A stretch of DNA of 64,000 nucleotides from Shinisaurus crocodilurus (GCA_021292165.1 CM037880.1:142602564-142666563); one strand, 5' to 3'; shown: positions 32,239-43,861, counted from the first letter of the stretch. Translations and numbers: made by a program. Notes: generated from the letters alone by a model not told the origin.

Positions 32239-32984
32239 TATCTATCTATCTGAGAATGATATTTTTTTTTTTTAATTGTGCCATGGTGGGGGAAAGTACG
32301 GCCTGCAGGGGGAGCAAAAATGCCCCCCAGACCTCCCAAAGTTGCCCACCCCTGCTTTAACTAGAGCAAACTCTCAAAAAGCAGCACACCTATATTGGAG
32401 ATCTGGAATCTTGAAACCATAGGCCGCAATTCAACAAGAGTTAGTTACACCTAAATCTATTGTAACCAATTCTGTGTTGGATTGTGGCCATGGTCTCTTG
32501 CTTGTAAACACACCAAAGCTTTATTTAACATTATGGGAAGATCCCCACAGCTATATGACTGGACTACTTCTAAAACATAGACTGGTTGAATCAATCAGCT
32601 GGACTACTAGAGGAAGTTTTTGGAGATATGGAGCCTTGCGCACAGGTGCAGCCTGATCCACAAGCTGAAATGTGACGATTGTAGGCACCAAAGTGAGGGG
32701 AAGTCACAGCTGGCACCAGGCTTCAGCATCCAATGGGCTCTCCCAGAGCCAGCCTGGGCCCTTGCCTGGCATTGCACCCACCTTTATCAACCGACCACCT
32801 GGTGGAGGTGCTGCCCCCCCCACCCAGTGCAGTCCCTCCCCCTTCCCACCAGTGTGCTTTCCAAGCAGGCAGCATTTTCATTATGATCCACAACAGGCAG
32901 CCACCATCTTAGATTCTGCAAAATGGAATGCCCAGTGTCAATGCCAAGCATTGCATTTTGGGGGATCAAAGATGGTAGCCACCT

Positions 32985-33235
32985 ACTGTGGATCATAATG
33001 AAAACAATGAAAGGCTCAAGCAAGTTCTAGACAGGTGTCAAGAGAGAAACTTGAAGATGAATAAAGAAAAAATGCAAATCTGCCATGTAGGACATAAGTT
33101 ACCTAGGACATATCGTAACCAAAGGTGGGCAACTAAAATACAGGGCATAGCTAAAATGCCTAGTCCAAAGAACAGGACTGATTTCTACAGTGAAGTGAAT
33201 CACTTACCTAACAACATTGCATTCCAAACACAGCA
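32985..33235 (+). pseudogene. Gypsy (Ty3) reverse-transcriptase fragment
   Basis: The frame from 32988 translates to DHNENNERLKQVLDRCQERN then LKMNKEKMQICHVGH and a stretch with KMPSPKN, following the order of Gypsy-type pol (connection after the RT palm: E..L..VL.R..E..L.LN..K..F...V..GH..). No LTR or other pol domain was found nearby, and the frame decays into stops, so it is a dead remnant. Confidence 0.65.
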
Positions 33236-33306
33236 ACAGTGATACCACTATTAAGACAGTTGTTGCCCAAGATGTTGAGTGTTAGTGGATGCCAATCCAT
33301 GGAACA

Positions 33307-33332
33307 GCATTCATTCATTCATTCATTCATTC
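33307..33332. repeat. (ATTC)n microsatellite
   Basis: Six ATTC units are seen directly. Confidence 0.93.
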
Positions 33333-33411
33333 AGGCAGGCAGTTAAAGCAGGAGTGGTAGTTACATAGACCAGCCAAGGAGTTAATAATTGCTTGTGTCC
33401 ATCTAGGATCA

Positions 33412-33595
33412 TAAGAAGCTGCCTCATGCTGAGACATAGGTGCATCTCACTCAGTATTGGTTACCCTGACTGGCAGCTGCTCTCTAGTATTTCAGATAAG
33501 GGTCATTCCCAGCCCTAAGTCTGAAAGTGCTAGGGATTAAATAGGGGACATTGTGCATGGTGCTTACCACTGAGCTATGATCCCTCTTCCTCATA
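33412..33595 (-). mobile_element. tRNA-derived SINE (second family)
   Basis: On the minus strand the head reads ATAGCTCAGTGGTAAGCACC (A box of a tRNA) and then TTTAATCCCTAGC (worn B box). The body ends GCATGAGGCAGCTTCTTAT. It differs from the Sauria SINEs in body and tail. The pseudo-tRNA cannot fold as a real tRNA gene. Confidence 0.7.
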
Positions 33596-33972
33596 TCCCC
33601 CATATTTACCTGGAGCATATATGAAACAAGGAAGAATAAGTTCTGAGGATGTTGCTATATACCTCATGATGTCATATTTGCCAGACTCAGCATTGACTCT
33701 GGGGTGGGAGTGGGGGAATCAAACAGTTATTGTATATGATAGCTTTACAAAACCATAAATGATCAAATATACTGCTTTGTTATACTGGTTACTATACATC
33801 AATGCAGATGTGGAAATGCAGATGTGACTGAGCAACATATGACCCCAGAGAAATCATACTGGGTTGCAACTAGTGATGCAGCTGCTTACAGGTTGAATAG
33901 AAGAGATGTGCAAAGCACTAAAGGCCTCGCACCAAGTGAGAATGCAAATGTACCTTCATAAAATACCTATAG

Positions 33973-34118
33973 CAGCCTTCCCCAACTTGGCACCCGCCAC
34001 TTGCGTTGGACTACAACTTCCAATATTCCCAGCCAGCATGGTAAATGGCCGCACTGGCTGGGGATGATGGAAGTTGTAGTCTAACACATCTGGAGGGCCC
34101 CAGGTTAGGGAACGGGGG
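33973..34118. mobile_element. Foldback hAT-like MITE (CAGCCTTCCCCAACC family)
   Basis: CAGCCTTCCCCAACTTGGCA is inverted at right as GGCCCCAGGTTAGGGAACG. Inner arms ACTACAACTTCCAATATTCC and GATGGAAGTTGTAGT pair. No target duplication is clear. Confidence 0.75.
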
Positions 34119-34558
34119 CCGAGCGTCCCCTGACAGAACAAATCATGTTGTTCCAGCATCGCAGTGCAGAGAAGGTTCTGAACACTGTAGCCCTGTGACT
34201 CCATCAAGAGGCAGGGCCATAAGAAAACCTAGATATAGAGAGTATTGTTTTGCTAAAGAGGGAGGTGGGGTATGGGAGGGAAGAGAGAAAGATATTAGGA
34301 AGGGTGAGAGAAAGATAGTACCAAAGTCTCTTGTTAGTGGGTGCGTGGAGAGAAACGGTCTTGGGGAACACCAGCAGAGAACTGGAACTGAAGACAGTAG
34401 CCATTTTGGGATCACTTACATAATAAGAGCTGCAGAGTATTAAGTTTGCTTGTTGTACATTCCAGTCTCCTGCAGCATCATTTTGCAAAGTTTGCAGCAG
34501 CAAATATTACTCGAAATACCTGAAGTCAAGGGTCAAAATTATTGTACTAGAGAATCCG

Positions 34559-35320
34559 CAGGGATGGGGACTTGGACTCCAGGACTCGACTCGTGAGTCG
34601 GACTGAGTCCCCCCTCTGACTCGAGTCCCAATATTTTTAATGGGACTCGAGACTCGACTCGGGACTCGAGACCAAGGACTCGTGTTCCAAAATCGTGTTC
34701 CTCAAATGCAACATGGATAGGTTTTAGGAAGTACAGCAAGTTTATTTTTTAAAATCATTTTCCTAAAATGCAACCTTTCAGACATTTTGGGTTTGGCTGC
34801 CTCTGCCTGCCTGTTTGGGGTTCCCTGCCTCCTCTGCCTGCCTGGTCTCTTCTTGACCAGTTCAACAGTTGAATTGTCCAAGATAAAAGGCACTGCCTGC
34901 CTGCCTGTTTGGGGTTCCCTGCCTCCTCTGCCTGTCTGGTCTCTTCTTAACCAGTTCCACAGTTTGAATTGTCCAAGACAAAGGCCTCTGCTTGCCTGTT
35001 TTGGGGTTCCCTGCCTCCTCTGCCTGTCTGGTTATTTTGGGTTTGTCTGCCTGGTCTGTTCTTGCCAAAATCAGTTGCAGAGTTTTGAAATAAAAAGGCA
35101 CACTTGTGCCTAGAATTTATTTAAGCCACATATCTGAAATAGCCTTATTTTGTTGGGAAAAAAACCCATTGATTTTAATAGGGACTCGTGGAGTCAGCTT
35201 TGGGAGTGACTCGTGACTCATGAGTCACCATTTTGGACCAAGGACTCAGACTTCGGACTCGAGTCCAAAGACTTATGACTCGACTCGTGACTCGAGACCA
35301 AGGACTCCTCAACATCCCTG
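34559..35320. mobile_element. 762-bp hAT element with three internal tandem units
   Basis: Starts CAGGGATGGGGACTTGG and ends CTCAACATCCCTG. It is flanked by identical AGAATCCG (34551-34558 and 35321-35328). Both ends are packed with ACTCGAGTC / GACTCGTGA palindromes. The middle (about 34798-35100) has three diverged units of about 92-115 bp, each with TTTGGGGTTCCCTGCCTCC and then TGTCTGGT. No transposase is recognisable. Confidence 0.92.
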
Positions 35321-35676
35321 AGAATCCGACAGGGAACTTCTGCCTTTAACAGCTACCCGACAGGAAGAACTTAGGTGCTGTGTATGCAATGTGAATAGAC
35401 TAATTTGTATAATATTTTAATGTTTGTCTTTCTATCTGGCTTTTATCCAGCCATTTTGACTGCATTCAAAGTGACTGTCTTTGTTCTTTCCTTACTGGTC
35501 CATGTTAGTCTTTAAACCCATGTGAGCCTACATGCAAATGTACAGATCACTTCTCTCATATTCCTAGGTGTAACTGCTTCAGGTCCACCCAAGCCTGAGG
35601 GAAAGGCCTGTACAGCTTATGACCTGTCAAACTGAACACAGCCCACCATCCAGGTGGTCAAACCTAAGAAGTATTT

Positions 35677-35682
35677 TACACA

Positions 35683-35724
<42 letters not shown>
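35677..35724. repeat. (CA)n(GA)n microsatellite
   Basis: Twelve CA units followed by about twelve GA units. Confidence 0.95.
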
Positions 35725-35999
35725 TTTTGCACTCCTAAGTATACAGTGCAGGGGGCTTGGGAGACACATGAGTGTCATCAAGATCCTGGAGAGCCACCAT
35801 CCATAGCTACAGTCAGCTTCGTGGTTCACCAGTTGTACAACCCTTCCAAAGGAAAATACAGATGGCCATATACCAAGTGGTAACTTACAGTGGTGAGTAT
35901 ACAGCCACAAGGAGAGCTGGTCATCAGTATTATTACTCATTTCAAGAGGAGGCAGTCTGTTGTAGCAAAAACAACTAAGAGTCTTGTGGTACCTTAAAG

Positions 36000-37400
36000 T
36001 CTAACAAATTTGATGGCATTGCATTATCCCTGTACATGGTGAAGAAAATTTTGCCACACATCCTTGGAATGCTGGGGATTCAGGGTAGTGGTAAAACTCT
36101 TCTCACCACACAGCCCAAACCACAATGGGAAAACTGAGTTTAACCATGGCTGTAAGCTGTGGTTGAAAGCTAACCATGGTTAGGGAAAATACCAGTGTAT
36201 ACATGCCATAACACAATTGGCTCTGAAAATGGAAGGAGAACTCCATTTGTGAAATGGAGAACTCATGTGTGAAAGGGAGAGAGATTGAGCAGCATAATAT
36301 CTACAGTGCACCATAGAATTCAATTTAATTCAGAATAGAAGTAAACAAAAGTGGCCTACTCACAACAGAGTGTTTTATGAACAGTTGTCTGAGGCCAGAA
36401 ACCTCAGTCAATTTATATGACCATAATGCCACATACTCTAATAAAATTTGACTGGGATGGGTATATAATAAGCACTTTTAGAACTGCATGTAGTTCACAT
36501 GGGCTTTGTCGTCGTTGAAGTTGCATTGAACACATTGCTCACTTTATCACTTAGGAAAATAACCAGTAGTAAAACTCCAGAAAGCAACAAGAAATGTGTT
36601 GTCTGTTAACCAGACATTTTCTTTAATAAACCAATACATGCATAATACTAATGATCCAGAAATCATTTCAAGCCAACATCTGTAAATTTGCAGTTTTTCC
36701 TGATTGTAATCATAGTGGAAGTTCAGGAGACCTCATTGAGACTTATTTTCAAGGCATTCTTTCTGCTATTGCTGCTGATGCTCCCCCAAAATAGCCTGCT
36801 ACAGAATTCCTTAACAATTTTAAGTACAGATATCAGTTCAGTTACAAATATGAATAGATAGCTTGACCCGAACACAACAATTAATACGACCCTTAATTTA
36901 TCTCTTCCTGCCACTCATTTCTTAAATTTGCTTTAGCTCAGCTATTCTTGAATTTTGTCATAGCAAGCTTCCCTAAGTCCAGATTAAAACTTTTTCAGCC
37001 TGCTTTCACACATTACAGATTTTCTGCATGGAAGTCACTTGTATAGGAAAAGGTGCGACACCTGCAGAAACATAGTTAACATTACGTCTGCAGAGCAGAT
37101 GCATGCAGGCTTCCTGCTTGGTGGGCATGTTGTGTACATGTGCAAGGGACCTGCAAACAATCATGCCGTTCTAGCAGCGTGTTCACATTCGATGAATGTT
37201 GTTGGTGTTGCTGTTGTTTTAAGGTGTATACCCTGATTTTCAGACCACAGGCTCTCAGAATATTTCCAAAAATAAAATAAAAACAACAAAGAATTGAGAG
37301 GTCAGAGCAGCATTCATACTATGCCAATGATAGCTAGGTTAAAACAAAATCCAACACTAAAACATTTTTAAAAGCTTGGGCAGATTAAAAGGTCTCCATC
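36000..37400. other. Stretch between first exons without recognised feature
   Basis: A weak inverted pair (AACCATGGCTGTAAGC / GCTAACCATGG, near 36140-36185) may be an old foldback MITE. Nothing else was recognised. Confidence 0.35.
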
Positions 37401-37413
37401 TCACAGCCAAGAG

Positions 37414-37712
37414 CAGGAGTGCAGAACCTCAGGCTTGGGGCCAAATCTGGCCCTTGGGGCCCCTGATGGCCAAGCCCCTTTCCCGATCACCTACTGTTCA
37501 GTGGCTTCCCGGCTTTTGTGCAATCCCCCGCTGCCCCGCCGCCATTCTAAAAGTTTGAAATGCCTCTCCTAAGGCTTAGTTCCCGGCAGTAAGAATTTCA
37601 AGTTAAAATATGCTGGCATTTTTGTTCCCACCCCTTCCGCCTTTGGCCCTGCCCACCCCTGGAATGCAGGAATGTAACCCTCCTCAGACTGAAAAGAGGT
37701 TCTGCCCCCCTG
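37414..37712. mobile_element. hAT element related to 12588-12968
   Basis: CAGGAGTGCAGAACCTCAGG to AGGTTCTGCCCCCCTG, with the shared middle TTTTGTGCAATCCCCC and TGCCTCTCCTAAGGCTTAGTT. Flanks GCCAAGAG and CCCCAAGG are only loosely alike. Confidence 0.75.
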
Positions 37713-38050
37713 CCCCAAGGACATCAACGTCAGTGCTAGGTGAGGCTCCCTGGGGAGAGCATTCCAAGGCAGCTCTGTCACAACAGGGGGGAAAAAGGGC
37801 AACTCTCAGGTCACCCGACCTGCCTCACATCCAAAAGTGAGGGAAACTGAGGAAGGACCTCTGATGATGACTGAATGCAGGATGGATGTCTAAATGGAAG
37901 CCCCTTATTAGCAGAGATGTGAAGGCCTGGAAAAACACTGGGGACACACACACAGAGAGATTTCTTCCATTCCCCGCCCCCCACAGGACCATACGTTTTG
38001 TTTTTCCGAAAAATTGGGGGGAAATGAACACAGCTTTGGATTTTGAAATA

Positions 38051-38309
38051 CAGTAATACCTTGGATTGCAAGTAACTTGGTCTGAGAGCATTTTGCAAGA
38101 CAAGCAAATTTTTTAAATTAATTTTGACTTGATAAACAAGTGACGTCTTGCAAGACAAGTGTAGGGATGTAACCGCTCGCCTCGAGCGGGTGTAATGGGC
38201 CAAAATCGGCCCCGCTCACATCCGCCAGAGACTCGCTTTGATATAAGAGTGTTTTGGATTACAAGCACGTTTCCGGAACAAATTATGCTCTCAATCCAAG
38301 GTATTACTG
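38051..38309. mobile_element. Tigger-like MITE
   Basis: CAGTAATACCTTGGATTGCA and TCAATCCAAGGTATTACTG are inverted ends bounded by TA on both sides. The centre holds an extra palindromic block CGCTCGCCTCGAGCGGG that the copy at 31937 lacks. Confidence 0.9.
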
Positions 38310-39535
38310 TATTTTCTTTTAGAATTTAAGGCAAGGTGCTCATATATTGTTGTCCAGCCTTTACTCCCCCAAAAATGATTTCTAAAAACTATGTAATAAG
38401 AACACTTTTCTAGAAAATCTAGAGATATAAAATGTCTATAAATAATGAAGCCATAGGAAAATGTGTGGGTTTTTTTTAATCCTATCTTTAAGATTCCTGG
38501 CATAGTTATTTCTTCCATTCCTTATTAAAATTATTGATCTAATGCATCTTTTACTGAGAGACATTTAGGGATGCTCCAAGTCATGCTCAGTTTTCCAACA
38601 TGTCAATAGAGTTACCATATTATAATATGGAAGAAAATGTGCATTCTTGACAGCTTGCATTCTTGAGAGTTTGGGCTTTGCTCTACAGAGCCTTGTGTTT
38701 CTGGGCTTGTTCTGGTTAGGAGTCAATTAATGTAGCGCTAATCTAAAACCCACAGATGAAAAAAACATTTTAGGTTTTCCCCCCACTGTCACCTGATGCA
38801 ATGGAACAGCATGTGGGTTATCCCACCTATGTTTCTTTTTTTAAAAAAAAATTAACTTTGAGGCTTGGTTCCATAGAACTCACTTCCACCGGTTTTAATA
38901 AAGGTCTCAATTAGACCTCACCACTAGGGAATGCTGCCTCAGCTATAAAACCTTTTAACTGCTGCCACTAGAATAAACCCTCTCTACCTAAAAGAAATTC
39001 AGTAGCCAGGCTCCTATGGTGTAGGCATGGGATTGATACTACCACTAGAGACCATCTTTCAAAATAAACCAAAAAAAGGACATTCATTAATGCAAATTAT
39101 TTACAAAAATTAATAAAATGTCACTCTACAAATAACAAATTTAGATTGCTTAAAGGTTCTTAAATTAATTATGGTTACCATTCCTAAGCTGAGTCTTTCA
39201 CAGGTAAATAAAATCTCGATAGCTTTTCCTTCAGAACAGATTTCCCTAAACTTCACCCCACATACAGGGACAGGTTTAGGAATTTCCCTAAACTTCCTTA
39301 CAAATAGGAACAGATGCTATACACCAGCCTTACTCTGCCTCCAGTTCTTCCTCCTCCTTCTGGCTTCTAGGATGATTCAGATGTTTCAGGGACTACTTGT
39401 TGATGTTCCCTCTGGTCAGACATTAAATAGGAACCTAAAATATGTTAAGCATAACTTGGTTTGCTCATAAAGTTACCATGCTTGGTATATTAAATTTAAA
39501 AGTATAGTTTATTCGGACAATAATGACAGATTTAG
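38310..39535. other. Stretch between first exons without recognised feature
   Basis: AT-rich, with no exon, SINE or foldback element that I can support. Confidence 0.4.
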
Positions 39536-39536
39536 G

Positions 39537-40085
39537 AGCAGAGCAATCCTATGGGCCCCTAGACAGCATCTAAAGGGTCACAGGATCATGTGGTTTCCCA
39601 GCTCAGAGGTCAGAAAAGAGCTCCAAATTCAGAGCTGGAGATCCGCGCTCAGATCCCTCTCCTGCGCTTGCAGTGGGTGCAGAAAGAACCATGTCAGCTA
39701 CATCTCCAAGGTCATAAGGCCAACCTCGGAGAAGAGGTAAAGAGGATGTTCTGGAGGGTGGAGAGGGGAGGAGACTTGAGTCCACCAGGATACAACACAT
39801 CCTGGCAGTGCTCCAGTCTCCTTCCTTCCCGGTCGGTCCGGTGCCTCACCAGATGGCTGAAATGGGCTGTCCAGCTGATTCGCACGATGGGAGGAGCATA
39901 GAGGCGGAGTTATTACTTGGATGGGAGACCCCTCCTCTAGTTTCCTGCACTGAGCAGGGGGTTGGACTCAATGGCCTTGTAGGCCCCTTCCACCTCTATG
40001 ATCTATGAATCCTCCTGCCTCCATAGGATGCCTGTAATCCTCCACGTACAGAGGCTTACGGCCATCCCCATTAGATTGCGCTCTA
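39537..40085. mobile_element. Possible long Harbinger-like element interrupted by a SINE
   Basis: GAGCAGAGCAATCCTATGGG at left and AGATTGCGCTC at right are approximate inverted ends with TAG and TAA alongside. The inside is non-palindromic and GC-rich. A truncated 5S-type SINE lies near its right side. Confidence 0.4.
39906..40008 (+). mobile_element. 5S-rRNA-derived SINE, 5'-truncated
   Basis: Begins inside the 5S head at TTATTACTTGGATGGGAGACC and keeps the full tail to CTCTATGATCTATGAAT. Confidence 0.82.
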
Positions 40086-40107
40086 AATGAGCTTACTTTT
40101 AAAAGGC

Positions 40108-40334
40108 TTGCAAATAACTTGGTCTGAGAGCGTTTTGCAAGACAAGCAATTTTTTTTAATATAAATTTTGACTTGATAAACAAGCGACGTCTTGCAAGAC
40201 ACTCCGTAGGGATGTAACCGCGGGCTGAAATCGGCCCCGCTCACGCCCGCCAGAGACTCGCTTTGATATAAGAGTGTTTTGGATTACAAGCACGGTTCCG
40301 AAATGAATTATGCTTGCCATCCAAGGTATTACTG
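40108..40334. mobile_element. Tigger-like MITE, left end lost
   Basis: Runs from TTGCAAATAACTTGGTCTGAG to CCATCCAAGGTATTACTG followed by TA. Otherwise collinear with 38051-38309 and 58476-58728. Confidence 0.82.
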
Positions 40335-40417
40335 TATAATGATCATTTTATGAGCAAACCAAGTTATACATAATTTTAGGAACATAAAGGCTGCTTTATG
40401 TTCCTATGTTCCTAAAG

Positions 40418-40554
40418 CAGCCACCCCCAACCTGATGCCTTCCAGATGTTTTGGACTACAGTGCCCAATATTCCTGACCACTGGCCATGCTGCCTGAGGC
40501 TGATGTGAGCTGAGGTCCAAAATATTTTAGAGGGCACCAGGTTGGGGAAGGCTG
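40418..40554. mobile_element. Foldback hAT-like MITE with near-perfect 8-bp duplication
   Basis: CAGCCACCCCCAACCTGATG and GCACCAGGTTGGGGAAGGCTG are inverted. Flanks are TCCTAAAG (40410-40417) and TCCTCAAG (40555-40562). Confidence 0.87.
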
Positions 40555-41189
40555 TCCTCAAGCAACAAAGTGACTTCAGATCTGTAAAAGAGTGCTAAAA
40601 AGGTAAGTATTGCTTGTTTTGCCATTTTCCCCCTCCCCCTCCCAAAAAAAAAACCCCAGGAGAAAACCATTTCCCCCCCATGGCTTCAAAATTTCCAGAA
40701 ATTTTACATTTCTACTTATTAGTAGCAATTTGATCAGGTGTGAAGTGGCCTACGTGTAACTAAGACAAAACATAGAGATATTTTGCTCTGTGTGCGTGTG
40801 TGTAAAGATCAAAGAAGAAAGAGGGAAGAACAGGGCTACGTGAAGCCACAGAATGACTTAAAGAGCCTTACAAAGAGGCCTAAGAAACGCAAAGACTTAA
40901 AAAAAAAAAAAAAAAAGACAGACAGAGAAAGCGTTTTCTCATTGACTCCTACCGTCAATTATCCACACGAAAGATGATGTAAGAAGCTCTCCCCAATTGT
41001 TTCCCAGAAGTATGGAGTCATGATCATGCCTCTGAACCTCACAGATGCCTGTGGCTAACTGTTTGACCCTCCCTCAGTCTGCCCACATCACACCCAGACC
41101 TCTAACCTCTTTTCTTCTTTTGAGGAAGTGCTTCATTTTGGTTAGGCTTCCATGTGTTTAAGGCCTGGAGTGGAGGCTACAAGTATTCA

Positions 41190-41332
41190 TAGATTTCATA
41201 GATTTTATAGAGTTGGAAGGAGCCTACAAGGCTATCGAGTCCAACCCCCTGCTCAATGCAGGAAACTAGAGGAGGGGTCTCCCATCCAAGTAATAACCAG
41301 ACTTGACCCTGCTTAGCTTTCCACACTGCTGA
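41190..41332 (-). mobile_element. 5S-rRNA-derived SINE
   Basis: Reverse copy: tail TTCATAGATTTTATAGAGTTGG and GAGTCCAACCCCCTGCTCAA, then head GGTCTCCCATCCAAGTAATAA and CCTGCTTAGCTTTCCACA. Confidence 0.83.
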
Positions 41333-41642
41333 AGTCAGATTATTTGCATATTTTTTTCAAGTGTTAAAAAAAGCCCCACACACCACCATTGAAGTGCTGT
41401 GAGAAGGAAGTTACTAAAGTTGCAATTTAATCTGAAGATGAGGTATTTGAATGTTTTCCGATTCATAGTGACTAACAACACATGTAGTTAACTGTGCTCT
41501 TCCAAGAATTGTTCTGTAGAATAAATCTATTTAATGATGGATGAAATACTCCAGATAATGAAAATACTTACCGGTATGCAGGAAACGTAGATTTTGTGGA
41601 GCAGTACACCTGATAGTGGCATTGCCAATGAAAGGAGATGTA

Positions 41643-41896
41643 GAGCACAATCCTATGTATTTTTAGACAGAAAAAAGTCCTACAACTCCCCAGCATCCCC
41701 TGGCCAGCATGGTGCAATCCTATACATGTTTACTCAGAAATAAGTCCTGTCATGTTCAATGGTGCTTGCTTCCAGAATAGTGTGTATAGGATTGCAGCCT
41801 AAGGCTGCAATTGTATATCCAGTCCACTTACATGAAGCTACATTGAACTCAATGGGACTTACATCTGAGTCAACATGTCTGGGCTTGCACTGTCAG
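41643..41896. mobile_element. Cluster of three abutting palindromic MITEs
   Basis: 41643-41710 is the left half of a GAGCACAATCCTATG / GTCCTACAACTCCC element. It is cut where 41711-41802 (GTGCAATCCTATACATG to TATAGGATTGCAGCC) begins. 41803-41896 (GGCTGCAATTGTATATCC to TCTGGGCTTGCACTG) follows at once. Confidence 0.7.
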
Positions 41897-41929
41897 TGGA
41901 CACTGGCCTGTCTCTCAGTTATGTTCCAA

Positions 41930-42190
41930 GTATAACGTTTCACCTGTGAAAACCATGAAGGAAGTGAATTTCATGATTATTGATTGTGTGTAAACAAACC
42001 CACAACGTCTGGAGTCATGGGGTCATTAATTTCTAAATAAACACAGGGCAACACATTTATAATATCAAAGCAAAGACTCTTTCAAAACAGAAGCTTTCTT
42101 TGAAGAATTGAGGCACAAAATGTTACAATTTACACAGCTGCACAAAGTCCCATACAGGAAGCCGGAAACTTCATTGCACCTGCTGGCAGA
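41930..42190. other. Candidate regulatory element about 2 kb downstream of the alpha exon
   Basis: Non-repetitive block between MITE clusters. It holds a forkhead-type GTGTAAACAAAC (about 41988-41999), TAATTTCTAAATAAACA and an ETS-like AGGAAGCCGGAAACTT (about 42156-42171). NFATC1 is active in endocardium, where FOX and ETS factors act, so an enhancer is conceivable. Position and motifs are the only grounds. Confidence 0.25.
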
Positions 42191-42194
42191 TTTA

Positions 42195-42326
42195 AGATGC
42201 AGCCCTGTGCATGTTTAGACAGAAAAAAGTCTTACAACTCCCAGCATTCCCCAGCCAGCATGGTTGGCTGGGGTATGCTGGGAGTTGTAGGACTTTTTTC
42301 TGTCTAAACATGCATAGATTGCACCC
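42195..42326. mobile_element. Palindromic Harbinger-like MITE, TTA duplication, nearly perfect foldback
   Basis: AGATGCAGCCCTGTGCATGTT to AACATGCATAGATTGCACCC, arms pairing through GTCTTACAACTCCCAGC / GCTGGGAGTTGTAGGAC. TTA lies on both sides (42192-42194, 42327-42329). Confidence 0.88.
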
Positions 42327-42791
42327 TTACACATTTATGAAGACATTATTAAAATAAGATCTAAGTTACAGTCCAAAGCAGTATCTCATTCATTTTTAAA
42401 AAAACAAAAAAACAGTGATCAACTTTTTAAAAATACAGTTTTATGCTGTGAATATTCATGTACCTTTTTATGCAAATATTGCCATATAATATTGTACTTC
42501 ATGTTGCTATAATTATACATATACATATTACTATATCAAACAATACTGACTTTTTTCAATATGGCATGGTATGAAAGAATCATTTCAATATGCTATTATT
42601 TAAATCAACAGAGATGGCCTTGGCTTTTTGCTCCTTTTAAATTAGTTGGCTACTGTAATTGACTGATATTGCAAACATTATCATGTAAATCTGCTGTCTT
42701 GCTCAGGATAGGGGCACCAGTCTTACATGGTGACTTTAACTGAACTGTTAACTGAACTGAACTGTTCTGGATGATATGAGGAGTGCAACTG

Positions 42792-42886
42792 AAGGTTGCA
42801 GTCCTATGCATAGTTATTTGGGAATAAGTCCTATTGATCATCATGGGACTGACTTTTGGGTAAATATGCAAAAGATTGGGTTGCAG
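42792..42886. mobile_element. Palindromic MITE (GCAATCCTAT / AGTAAGTCCC family)
   Basis: GGTTGCAGTCCTATGCATAG, GGAATAAGTCCTATTGATC, then inverted GGGACTGACTTTTGGGTAAA and AAGATTGGGTTGCAG. Confidence 0.7.
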
Positions 42887-43828
42887 TTTCCAAACCAGTT
42901 ACTTCAGAATCATCTCAATGAAGTCCATGGAACCACTCTAGTAGGAGCAGTTCGCTTTGCTTTTGTGCCCTTCGATTACTTAAATCATCTCATCAGAAAA
43001 GCTCGCTCTAGAAATGGGTCAGCTGAAGCACCCATGGGGGGGGGGGGAGAGAAGTGATGTTTAAGGTAACCGAACCAACCAACAAAAAAGACCGTTTTGG
43101 GAGAGAGCGGGCTGGAGTCCTTTCTGAGGTTTCAAACGTTTCCTTGACTTTTTTATAAAATAAAAATCTGAGAACCTTTTTTGTAAACATTACAAGCGGT
43201 TTTAATTATAGGGTGTGCTCTGTCAGAGGTCTCTCTCTTTTGGGTAAATGATATTTCATCATAATCCAGTCTGCGCTATTGAACGTTAGCATTTAGTGGT
43301 TAAAAGTAATTTGATGGGCTGGATAACTTCTGCACGCAGTTAACTCTGTAAAACATTGACACGTACAACGCACAGCGGCAGCCGCACACTCTGAGAACTC
43401 CACTGTGTCCCGGGATTCCTTTGGTTTCAGAATGAGGCTGCCCCACCCCTCCGGTTCCTATTCACCGGCTGCTTCCATAAGCATTGCTCTGTTGCACATC
43501 CAACGTAAGCAAGGCGCCTGCCCACACATCACCCGGCAGAGAGCTAGCCCACCCCGAAGGACCCCGATGTCCCTTTTTTAAAAAGAAAAGAAAAGGGGAG
43601 GGGCGGGGGAAGCCAGTCTCTCCCTCTCTCTTTCTCCCTCGCCTTGGATTCAAGGATCTCCAGCGCCCAAGGCCAAGATCGGAGAGGAAGAGGAGACACC
43701 TATTGGCAAGAAGTCGCTGCAGGCAAACCTCAAGGCTGCTTTGGGGAAACACCAGGGGGACACCGCTTCCCTCCTCCCAATCACAGCCGCCAGCGCCACG
43801 ACCGAGCCAGCCAGTCCGTCCCGCCTTC

Positions 43829-43861
43829 GCGCGCGCGCGCACACACACACACACACACACG
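43829..43861. repeat. (CG)n(CA)n microsatellite
   Basis: Six CG units followed by eleven CA units, inside the alpha CpG region. The CG run could form Z-DNA. Confidence 0.93.

Larger units (their letters stand above)
31836..32354. mobile_element. hAT element split by a nested Tigger-like element
   Basis: CAGGAGTGGGAAACG at left and AGTTGCCCACCCCTG at right are inverted ends. The target duplication CTTTAACT lies at 31828-31835 and 32355-32362. Between them sit a (GT)n/(CTGT)n tract and a complete Tigger-like MITE (31937-32238). Confidence 0.88.

Noticed and set aside
33412..33595. A tRNA gene on the minus strand
   Set aside because: Only the A box is well kept; the B box is worn and no cloverleaf can be made. 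It is a SINE head.
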